Positions 1-5,540 of a DNA stretch of 7,239 bases are shown piece by piece. The notes beneath the pieces were generated by a model. The model saw only the letters and a program-made list of their open reading frames with translations. It was not told the DNA's origin and did no database searches. The stretch comes from Actinomycetota bacterium (lineage in GTDB: Bacteria > Actinomycetota > Actinomycetes > Streptosporangiales > Streptosporangiaceae), in NCBI GenBank assembly GCA_003168295.1, contig PMST01000338.1, forward strand, positions 17,361 to 24,599, in the 5' to 3' direction. A program made the translations under genes and the position numbers. Position 1 is the first letter of the stretch. Each line of letters opens with the position of its first letter.

Positions 1-659
1 GCGTGGGTGGTGACGGGCAGGCCGAGCTCGCGGGCCGCCTCGAACGCCGCCCGCTCGGGGAAGGCCGGGTCGCCGGTGACATCGAAGGCGAGCTGGAAAC
101 CGAGCAGGTCAGAGGACGGATGCCGGCCGAAGAAGGAACGGACGGCGGGATCCGCGGTCCACTCCCAGGGACCGGCCTGGATGTTGCCGTAGGCCAGGAC
201 GAACCGCCCGGGCACCGCCCGCAGCGCAGCCACGGCCGCCTCGGCGTGGTCCGTCGTCTGCAGCCCGTGCGACCAGTCCACCGTGGTGGTCACGCCCGCC
301 TCGAGGGATTCCCACCCGGAGACAAGGTTGCCCGCGTAGATGTCCTCGGGCCGGAACACCCGGCCGTGCTCCAGGTAGTACCAGACGAAGTACTGGGTCA
401 GCGTCCAGTCCGCGCCGTAGCCCCGCATCGCCGTCTGCCACATGTGCCGGTGCGTGTCGATCATCCCCGGCATCACGATGCCGCCGCGCGCGTCAACCTC
501 CAGGGCGTCCGGCGGGGCGTCGAGGTGCGGTCCCACCGCGGCGACCTTGTCCCCTGCCACTAGCACGTCCGCATCGGTCAGCACGGTGTGCGCGTCGTCC
601 ATGGGCAGGACCGTGCCGCCACGGAACACTACCGACGTAGTCTGCTCAGGTTCCGGCAT
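1..659 (-). CDS. Amidohydrolase (TRZ/ATZ, cytosine deaminase-like), N-terminal part
   Basis: This is the N-terminal 219 codons of a metal-dependent hydrolase; the gene runs off the left edge. It starts with the usual beta-sandwich strand (VVFRGGTVLPMDD, residues 10-22), then enters the TIM barrel with PGMIDTHRHMW at residues 64-74. His70 and His72 form the HxH metal site. The visible part ends in VTTHA, where His219 is the next expected metal ligand. Members of this family remove amino, chloro or amide groups from heterocycles and related compounds in the cytosol; the substrate cannot be told here. The ATG at 659-657 is supported by a GGAGG five bases upstream. The gene is divergent from the CoA-transferase operon and shares its control region, which suggests a related pathway, possibly deamination or hydrolysis of an early substrate. 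The family call is firm; the role is inferred. Confidence 0.9.
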   Translation of the reverse strand, partial: MPEPEQTTSVVFRGGTVLPMDDAHTVLTDADVLVAGDKVAAVGPHLDAPPDALEVDARGGIVMPGMIDTHRHMWQTAMRGYGADWTLTQYFVWYYLEHGRVFRPEDIYAGNLVSGWESLEAGVTTTVDWSHGLQTTDHAEAAVAALRAVPGRFVLAYGNIQAGPWEWTADPAVRSFFGRHPSSDLLGFQLAFDVTGDPAFPERAAFEAARELGLPVTTH

Positions 660-664
660 CGCAA

Positions 665-669
665 CCTCC
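665..669 (-). promoter_or_regulatory. Ribosome binding site of the amidohydrolase gene
   Basis: On the minus strand GGAGG lies five bases before the ATG at 659. It matches the anti-Shine-Dalgarno core well and fixes the start of the amidohydrolase. Confidence 0.75.
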
Positions 670-684
670 AGGCACGGCTAAATT

Positions 685-700
685 GCGGACGAGCGTCCGC
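685..700. promoter_or_regulatory. 16-bp palindrome in the amidohydrolase leader (candidate operator)
   Basis: GCGGACG and CGTCCGC are perfect 7-bp inverted arms separated by AG. The site lies 26-41 bases upstream of the amidohydrolase ATG and downstream of its candidate promoter. It would suit a dimeric repressor such as a TetR-type protein, or could form a short leader hairpin, though the 2-base centre makes a hairpin unlikely. No regulator gene is present in the window. Confidence 0.4.
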
Positions 701-727
701 TGCACGGCCAGACGGCCGGACATGGCC

Positions 728-757
728 ACCCTCTGACATGTACCGAATGGCTGTCAA
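728..757 (-). promoter_or_regulatory. Candidate leftward promoter for the amidohydrolase
   Basis: A perfect TTGACA (minus strand, 757-752) is followed after 18 bases by GAGGGT (733-728), a weak match to the actinobacterial -10 element TANNNT. The -35 is convincing and the -10 is not. The implied transcript would start near 721 and have a leader of about 60 bases. Confidence 0.4.
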
Positions 758-792
758 GGACTTTGGAGAACCTGGATCCTGGCTTGACAGCC
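749..792. repeat. 10-bp inverted repeat spanning both divergent -35 boxes
   Basis: GGCTGTCAAG at 749-758 and CTTGACAGCC at 783-792 are exact inverted copies separated by 24 bases. Each arm contains one TTGACA hexamer, one facing left and one facing right, so the dyad is centred between the two promoters. Four matching bases lie outside the hexamers, more than shared -35 consensus alone requires. It may be an operator for a regulator acting on both transcripts, or simply two similar promoters back to back. Confidence 0.5.
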
Positions 793-811
793 CGGTGTGC
801 GACTCTAGGCT
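784..811 (+). promoter_or_regulatory. Promoter of the CoA-transferase/dioxygenase operon
   Basis: TTGACA at 784-789 and TAGGCT at 806-811 are separated by 16 bases. Both fit the primary (HrdB/SigA-type) sigma factor consensus of actinobacteria. Transcription would begin near 818, giving a leader of roughly 68 bases before the ATG at 886. This is the best promoter in the window. Confidence 0.7.
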
Positions 812-836
812 GACCTGGTAAGTCTGACTGTGGACG

Positions 837-857
837 GCTATCCGCGTGACGGATAGC
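837..857. promoter_or_regulatory. 8-bp perfect inverted repeat in the operon leader (candidate operator or hairpin)
   Basis: GCTATCCG at 837-844 and CGGATAGC at 850-857 are perfect inverted arms around the 5-base centre CGTGA. The dyad lies about 20-40 bases after the predicted transcription start and 11 bases before the ribosome binding site of the CoA-transferase gene. It could be a repressor site just downstream of the promoter, or an RNA hairpin near the ribosome binding site. Confidence 0.45.
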
Positions 858-885
858 GCAGGATGTCGAGAGGACTGCAGAGCCT

Positions 886-2103
886 ATGCCGCCAAACCAG
901 CCGGGACGGGAAAGCCAGGGGGCGGAGGAGGTCCGCGGTCCGCTGGCCGGGCTGCTGGTCGCCGACTTCTCCCGCATCCTGGCCGGACCGTACGCGACGA
1001 TGCTGCTGGCGGACCTGGGCGCCGACGTCATCAAGGTCGAGGGCCCGAGCGGCGACGACACCCGCACCTGGCAGCCGCCGGTGCGGGACGGCGTGGCGAC
1101 CTATTACCTCGGTGTCAACCGCAACAAGCGCTCCGTCGTGCTGGACCTGCGCGACCCGGCCGACCGGGCCGCGGGGCACGAACTCGCCCGGCGCGCCGAC
1201 GTATTCATCGAGAACTTCCGGCCCGGCGGCCTGACCCGTTTCGGCCTGGACTACGACAGCGTCTCGGCGACCAACCCGGCCATCATCTACGCCTCGATCA
1301 GCGGCTTCGGCAGCGGCCCGAAGGGGGCGCCGCTACCGGGATACGACCTCATCGTCCAGGCCATGTCCGGCCTGATGAGCCTGACCGGGGATCCGGCCGG
1401 CGAGCCGTACCGGGCGGGCGTCGCCGTGTTCGACGTGATGGCCGGACTGCATGCCACCATCGGGATCCTGGCCGCCCTGAACCACCGGCACGAGACGGGC
1501 GTCGGGCAGCACGTCGAGATCAGCCTGCTGGCGTCCGCGATGTCTGGGCTGGTCAACCAGACCAGCGCCTATGTGGCCGGGGGCGTGGTCCCGTTCCGGA
1601 TGGGCAACAGCCACCCGAGCCTGTTCCCGTACGAGCCGCTGCCCTGCTCCGACGGCGATCTGGTCGTCACCGCGGGAAACGACGTCCAGTTCCGCAAGCT
1701 GACCGAGGTCCTGGGCATCGGCGAACTGGCCGACGACCCGCGATTCGCCCGTAACGAGGACCGCACCGCCAATCGGGCCCAGCTGCGGCCGCTGCTGGTC
1801 GAGCGGCTGCGCACCCGGACCAAGCTGGAGTGGTTCCGCGAGGTGATCGGGGCCGGCGTGCCGTGCGGGCCGATCAACACCGTGGACCAGGGCGTGGCGT
1901 TCGCGGCCGAAGTCGGGCTGGACCCGGTCGTCACCGTGGGCGAGGGCGCCGCCGCGATCCCGTCGGTGCGCCACCCGGTCACCTTCTCGCAAACTCCGGC
2001 CGGGTACCGGTTGCCGCCGCCTGCCCTAGACGAGCACGGCGCCGAGATCCGCCGCTGGCTCGCTGAACCTGAGAAACCCAGCGCATTGGAGAATGGCACG
2101 TGA
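886..2103 (+). CDS. Class III CoA-transferase (CaiB/BaiF family)
   Basis: A 405-residue protein, the normal length for this family, which moves CoA from a donor thioester to an organic acid through an aspartyl-CoA anhydride. The N-terminus shows the family start PLAGLLVADFSRILAGP (residues 19-35) and LADLGADVIKVE (41-52). ENFRPG (109-114), YASISGFG (135-142) and the YD(L/I)IVQAMSGLMSLTG block (153-168) follow. Asp183 in AGVAVFDVMAG is the expected catalytic aspartate. The His used by the related methylacyl-CoA racemases is not evident, so transferase is the better call. The ATG at 886 is preceded by AGAGGA at 869-874. It is the first gene of the operon, and its stop overlaps the next start by four bases. 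Next to a citryl-CoA-lyase-like gene, it probably activates a di- or tricarboxylic acid; the actual acid is unknown. Confidence 0.93.
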   Translation: MPPNQPGRESQGAEEVRGPLAGLLVADFSRILAGPYATMLLADLGADVIKVEGPSGDDTRTWQPPVRDGVATYYLGVNRNKRSVVLDLRDPADRAAGHELARRADVFIENFRPGGLTRFGLDYDSVSATNPAIIYASISGFGSGPKGAPLPGYDLIVQAMSGLMSLTGDPAGEPYRAGVAVFDVMAGLHATIGILAALNHRHETGVGQHVEISLLASAMSGLVNQTSAYVAGGVVPFRMGNSHPSLFPYEPLPCSDGDLVVTAGNDVQFRKLTEVLGIGELADDPRFARNEDRTANRAQLRPLLVERLRTRTKLEWFREVIGAGVPCGPINTVDQGVAFAAEVGLDPVVTVGEGAAAIPSVRHPVTFSQTPAGYRLPPPALDEHGAEIRRWLAEPEKPSALENGT

Positions 2104-2918
2104 GCGACGGTACGGACGGATTGTCCTTCCCCACCTCCCTCGGCACGTCCAGTGCGGACCAGATCCGGCTGCTCGGCCAGGACCTCACCGCCGACCTGAT
2201 GGGCAAGGTCGGTTTCGGGGAACTCGCCTTCTGGCTGGTGGCGATGCGGCGGCCGACACCGTCGGAGACCCGCGTGTTCGAAGCCGTGCTGGTCGCGCTG
2301 GCCGACCACGGGTTCACTCCGACCGCGATCGCGGCCCGGCTGACCTACCTGTCCGCGCCGGACTCGCTGCAAGGGGCGCTGGCCGCCGGGCTGCTCGGCG
2401 GCGGATCCCGCTTCCTGGGCGTCACCGAAGACTGCGGGATCTACCTGCACGACGCGCTGCAGCGGCACGAGGCCGCCGGGGGCGCACTGCCGGCCGACGA
2501 CGACGGCTGGGACGCGCTGGCCCTGGCCGCGGTCCAGCAGACCCGGGAGCAGAAGCGTTTCGTTCCCGGCCTCGGGCATCCGGTGCACAAGGTACGCGAC
2601 CCCCGGACCCCCGTGCTGATCGAGATCGCGGAGACGGAGGGCCTGCGGGGCCCGCACCTGCGGCTGATCGAAGCGATCGGCCGGGTGCACGAGCAGGTGC
2701 TCGGCCGCAGGCTCCCGCTGAACGGCGCCGGGGTGTGCGGCGCCGCGCTGGCGGACCTGGGGCTGCCGGTGGAGCTGCTGCGCGGCTTCGCCCTGCTGGC
2801 CCGGGCGGCCGGGCTGCTCGGCCAGATCGCCGAGGAACAGCGCCGCCCGATCGGGATGGACGTCTACACGACCGTCGACCGCAACGCCGTCTACGTCGAA
2901 CCCGACCAGACAAGCTAG
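2100..2918 (+). CDS. Short citrate-synthase-like protein, citryl-CoA lyase type
   Basis: 272 residues matching the C-terminal catalytic fold of citrate synthase and citryl-CoA lyase, without the long N-terminal domain. Recognisable blocks are ALADHGFTPTAIAARLTYLSA (split around His70), GALAAGLLGGGSRFLG (92-107), VPGLGHPVHKVRDPR (155-169, with His160 and Arg169) and the C-terminal helices ALLARAAGLLGQIAEEQ (231-247). The family cleaves or forms carbon-carbon bonds in acyl-CoA thioesters. In LPLNGAGVCGA (205-215), Ala210 stands where synthases and lyases have the catalytic Asp (LNVDG in human ATP-citrate lyase), so the reaction may differ. The GTG at 2100 has GGAG at 2088-2091 and overlaps the CoA-transferase stop, implying coupled translation. 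It probably acts on the CoA ester made by the preceding enzyme; this is an inference from gene order. Confidence 0.85.
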   Translation: MSDGTDGLSFPTSLGTSSADQIRLLGQDLTADLMGKVGFGELAFWLVAMRRPTPSETRVFEAVLVALADHGFTPTAIAARLTYLSAPDSLQGALAAGLLGGGSRFLGVTEDCGIYLHDALQRHEAAGGALPADDDGWDALALAAVQQTREQKRFVPGLGHPVHKVRDPRTPVLIEIAETEGLRGPHLRLIEAIGRVHEQVLGRRLPLNGAGVCGAALADLGLPVELLRGFALLARAAGLLGQIAEEQRRPIGMDVYTTVDRNAVYVEPDQTS

Positions 2919-2940
2919 CCCATCACCGTCACGAGCCCCT

Positions 2941-2944
2941 GGAG
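2941..2944 (+). promoter_or_regulatory. Ribosome binding site of the LigB-like gene
   Basis: GGAG six bases before the ATG at 2951 decides the start of the LigB-like gene. The reading frame itself stays open far upstream, through the preceding gene. Confidence 0.6.
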
Positions 2945-2950
2945 TACGGC

Positions 2951-3814
2951 ATGGCCACCGTCGCCGCGGTCATCGCATCGACGCATCACCCCTTCTACTA
3001 CCGCGCGAGCACCTCGACTGGCGCCGACCGGCCGCCTTTCGCCGACGAATGGGTAGCCAAGATCGAGGCGTTCCGGGCCACGCTCACCCGGGCCGAGCCG
3101 GACGTCCTGCTCATGGTGGGCAGCGACCACTTCCACCAGCTGTGGCTGGACAACATGCCGCAGTTCCTGGTCGGCAAGGCGCCCTTCTTCGACGCGAACT
3201 GGTACAACGAGGAACGGGAGTTCGGCCTGCCGCGCATGCTGCTGGCCGGCCAGGAAGACCTGGCCGCCCACATCCTGCGCGAGGGCCTGGACGCCGGCTT
3301 CGACCTGGCCTTCAGCAACGAACTGCGGATCGACCACAGCGTGACCTGCCCGATCATCACGCTGCGGCCGGAGGCGGACCTGCCGATCGTCCCGGTCTAC
3401 ACCAACATCTTCGCGCCGCCGATGCCCCGGCCCTCGCGGTTCGTGCAGCTCGGCCGGGCGCTGCGGCAGCTGGTCGAGTCCTGGCCGGCCGACAAGCGGG
3501 TCGCCATCATCGGCACCGGGCACCTGTCGCTGGAGCTCGGCGGCCCGCGCCAGTTCGGTGAGCACGGCCCGGACCCTGAATTCGACCGCAAGGCCGTGGC
3601 CTGGATCGCCAACGGCGACATCGACGGCTGCCTGGCCGAGGTCACCCTGGACAGCCTGCACGCTCCCGGGAACGCCACGCACGGGTTCATGGACTTCATG
3701 CTGATGATGGGGGCGGCCGGCGACGGCGCAAAGGCCGACCATGTGGACACCCTGGACCTGTTCCACACCATGGAGGCTTACTTCACCTGGTATCCCGAGG
3801 GAGCGCTGAGGTGA
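2951..3814 (+). CDS. Class III extradiol ring-cleavage dioxygenase, LigB-like catalytic subunit
   Basis: 287 residues resembling protocatechuate 4,5-dioxygenase beta subunit (LigB), a non-haem Fe(II) enzyme that opens catechol-type rings next to the hydroxyls. The N-terminus AAVIASTHHPF puts His12 at the position of LigB iron ligand His12. GSDHFHQL gives His60 (LigB His61), ELRIDHSVTCP gives His129 (LigB His127), and IIGTGHLSLELGGPR (186-200) matches the LigB GTGGMSHQLQGPR block. Two differences stand out. Leu194 sits where LigB has the catalytic His195, and residues 235-247 contain no acid where LigB has its Glu iron ligand (Asp248 is nearest). It may be a divergent dioxygenase or act on an unusual substrate. 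The start at 2951 has an RBS and leaves 32 bases after the previous gene. The stop overlaps the LigA-like start by four bases. Confidence 0.85.
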   Translation: MATVAAVIASTHHPFYYRASTSTGADRPPFADEWVAKIEAFRATLTRAEPDVLLMVGSDHFHQLWLDNMPQFLVGKAPFFDANWYNEEREFGLPRMLLAGQEDLAAHILREGLDAGFDLAFSNELRIDHSVTCPIITLRPEADLPIVPVYTNIFAPPMPRPSRFVQLGRALRQLVESWPADKRVAIIGTGHLSLELGGPRQFGEHGPDPEFDRKAVAWIANGDIDGCLAEVTLDSLHAPGNATHGFMDFMLMMGAAGDGAKADHVDTLDLFHTMEAYFTWYPEGALR

Positions 3815-4170
3815 GCACGTACCTGCTCGACAAGTTCCTTTACACGGTGGACCGCGATCCCCAGCTCGTCGAGCGCTACCGCGACGATCCGGCCGGCACG
3901 CTGGACTGGTGGGAAGGGGAGATCGCTAACTCCCTGCTCAACTGCCATCCGGCCGAGCGGTCGACCTGGCTGAGGTTTACCGACGCCGAACGACAGGCCA
4001 TCCGCGAGCATGACCACGTGGCACTGTTCCAGCTCGGCGCGCATCCGTTTCTCACGCTCACGCTGTTCATCGCGATGTTCGAGCGTGACCACGGACCGCT
4101 GGAGTACCAGAAGGCTTACGCGCGGGCCATGGAGCATATTCGGCTGCCCTATCCCGACATCGCGACCTGA
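3811..4170 (+). CDS. LigA-like small (alpha) subunit of the extradiol dioxygenase
   Basis: 119 residues, all-helical in appearance, resembling protocatechuate 4,5-dioxygenase alpha subunit (LigA), which caps the active site of LigB in an alpha2-beta2 enzyme. Characteristic parts are LDKFLYTVDRDPQLVERYRD (residues 6-25), FTDAERQAIREHDHVALFQLGAHP (from residue 56) and a helical C-terminus. The GTG start at 3811 overlaps the LigB-like stop in GTGA and has GAGGGAG seven bases upstream, so the two subunits are probably made in step. The order (beta then alpha) is the reverse of the classical ligA-ligB arrangement of Sphingobium. It is the last gene of the operon. It could be called hypothetical on its own; the neighbour makes the subunit call convincing. 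Confidence 0.78.
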   Translation: MSTYLLDKFLYTVDRDPQLVERYRDDPAGTLDWWEGEIANSLLNCHPAERSTWLRFTDAERQAIREHDHVALFQLGAHPFLTLTLFIAMFERDHGPLEYQKAYARAMEHIRLPYPDIAT

Positions 4171-4194
4171 CCAAGGATGCTGTGCTGCGCTACC

Positions 4195-4887
4195 TCAGGC
4201 CAGGGTGCGCAGCAGGTGGCTGAAACCGAGCGGCGCGCGGGCGCGGCGCCGGGCTGAGGTCTCGACGGTGATGTCGCTGGCCCGCAGGACGGAGCAGCCG
4301 GCTTCGGTGGCGGCGGCGAGCAGCGCGTGGTCCTCGGCGGTGCGCAGCGACCGGAATCCGCCGGCCGCCAGGTAGGCCGACGCCCGGATGCCCAGGTTGG
4401 CACCATGAACATGCTGATGCGGTCCGTCGCCGAACTCATACAGGGCATCGAAAGCGGCCGGCACATGAGGCGGATGGCCGTCCCAGTCGGCGACGGTGAC
4501 GGTTCCGAGCACGACGTCCCAGCCCTGGCCGGCGTACCTGAGCTGGCGTTCCAGCCAGCTGGGTGGCACCACGGTGTCGGCATCGGTGGTCGCCAGCCAG
4601 ACCGCGGCCGGATCCACTCCTGCCGTCAGCCGCAGCAGTTCGGCCATCCCGGCGGCCCGCGCGGCGCCGACGTTGCGGGCGCCGATGGCGATGACCCGGG
4701 CACCGCACGCTCGCGCGACGGCGGCGGTCCTGTCGGTGCAGGTATCGGCGACCACCAGCACGGAGACCGGCAGGCCGGCGCCCCCTGTGACCCGGCTTAC
4801 AGCCGCCAGGCAGGCCGGCAGCAGCGTTTCCTCGTTGTGGGCCGGCACGACGACGCCGACCGCCTCAATGCCCCCTGGCCCTGTCAC
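4195..4887 (-). CDS. Family 2 glycosyltransferase (GT-A fold)
   Basis: 230 residues with a single GT-A domain and no membrane segment, so a cytosolic enzyme transferring a sugar from a nucleotide sugar. VVVPAHNEETLLPACL (12-27) is the nucleotide-binding start, VLVVADTCTDRT (43-54) follows, and TDADTVVPPSWL (101-112) has the DxD metal site at 102-104. HGANLGIRASAYLAAGGF (161-178) and EDHAL (185-189) form the acceptor side and the ED base motif. The GTG start at 4887 overlaps the methyltransferase stop in GTGA with only a weak upstream AGG, so it likely depends on coupled translation. It is the last gene of the leftward operon. The sugar and acceptor cannot be told. Family confidence is high. 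Confidence 0.9.
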   Translation of the reverse strand: MTGPGGIEAVGVVVPAHNEETLLPACLAAVSRVTGGAGLPVSVLVVADTCTDRTAAVARACGARVIAIGARNVGAARAAGMAELLRLTAGVDPAAVWLATTDADTVVPPSWLERQLRYAGQGWDVVLGTVTVADWDGHPPHVPAAFDALYEFGDGPHQHVHGANLGIRASAYLAAGGFRSLRTAEDHALLAAATEAGCSVLRASDITVETSARRRARAPLGFSHLLRTLA

Positions 4888-5540
4888 ACCAGGCCTGTCG
4901 CCTGGGCGACCGAGACGGGCGCGCCGTCGGAGCGGATGTAGACCTCGGCCAGGAAGTCGGGCTCGGCGTGGCTGACCAGCCGGGCCAGGCCGGGCAGGGC
5001 GGCGATCGCGCCATGGACGTCATCGCCGGACCTGGGGTAGTCAGCCACCGGGTGCCGCCAGTGCACGGCGAGCAGCGTGCCGCCCGGTCGCAGCGAGGCC
5101 ACCGCGTTTCTTAGCAGCTGCTCCAGATCGTGATCCCCGAAGTAGTACAAGAGCTCGGAGAACACGACCAGGTCAAAACGGCCGGCCGGCCACTGCCCGG
5201 GAAGCTCGCACCGCTCCACCCGGACCTGCGGCAAACCCCTGGTGCGCTCGGCGGCGGCCCGGACTGCGGCCGCGGCGACATCGCAGCACAGCAGGGCATC
5301 ACAGCGCGGGGCGAGCAGCTCGGAGAACACGCCGATGGAACAGCCTGGCTCGAACGCGCTGCGGTACCGTTCGGCCGGGAGCAGCGCGAGGCTGAGGGCG
5401 TACTTACGCCGTTCGTACCAGCGGTTCTCGAAACCCCACGGATCGCTCGCGGCCCGGTACATGGCGTCGAAATAGCCCGATCCGAGCGTGACAGGCACCG
5501 ATCCGGGACCGGCTGGCCCCGGTTTAACTGACGCGGTCAC
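4884..5540 (-). CDS. NodS-like class I SAM-dependent methyltransferase
   Basis: 218 residues. The start of the domain, YFDAMYRAASDPWGFENRWYE (from residue 23), and KYALSLALLP (46-55) are typical of the NodS-type family. FEPGCSIGVFSELLA (63-77) is SAM motif I, CCDVAAAAV (85-93) carries the acidic SAM ribose contact Asp87, and FDLVVFSELLYYF (122-134) is motif IV. RPGGTLLAVHWRHP (151-164) follows. NodS N-methylates the deacetylated sugar of Nod factors, and related enzymes methylate other small molecules. Two GGAGG sequences precede the GTG start, the nearer at 5555-5551. The start overlaps the deacetylase stop by four bases. Sitting directly after a deacetylase gene, it may methylate the amine that the deacetylase frees. 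This is an inference. Confidence 0.87.
   Translation of the reverse strand: MTASVKPGPAGPGSVPVTLGSGYFDAMYRAASDPWGFENRWYERRKYALSLALLPAERYRSAFEPGCSIGVFSELLAPRCDALLCCDVAAAAVRAAAERTRGLPQVRVERCELPGQWPAGRFDLVVFSELLYYFGDHDLEQLLRNAVASLRPGGTLLAVHWRHPVADYPRSGDDVHGAIAALPGLARLVSHAEPDFLAEVYIRSDGAPVSVAQATGLV

Noticed and set aside
821..829. AGTCTGACT short palindrome in the operon leader
   Set aside because: Four-base arms are expected by chance and nothing else supports a site here.
846..1754. Rightward open frame of 302 codons in another frame over the CoA-transferase gene
   Set aside because: The translation is Arg/Gly/Pro-rich with no domain, whereas the overlapping frame encodes a full CaiB/BaiF protein.
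1569..2690. Long leftward open frame (373 codons) opposite the CoA-transferase and citrate-synthase-like genes
   Set aside because: It lies antisense to two well-recognised genes, its translation shows no known motif and is rich in R, G and P, and such frames are common opposite GC-rich coding DNA.
2093..2950. Upstream extension of the LigB-like reading frame
   Set aside because: The frame is open but overlaps the citrate-synthase-like gene; its translation is low-complexity R/G/P/A, and the ATG at 2951 has its own RBS and begins the family's N-terminal strand.
4166..4199. CCTGA...TCAGG as a bidirectional terminator
   Set aside because: The stem is only 5 bp with a loop of 24 bases and no T-tract; this is too weak to call.
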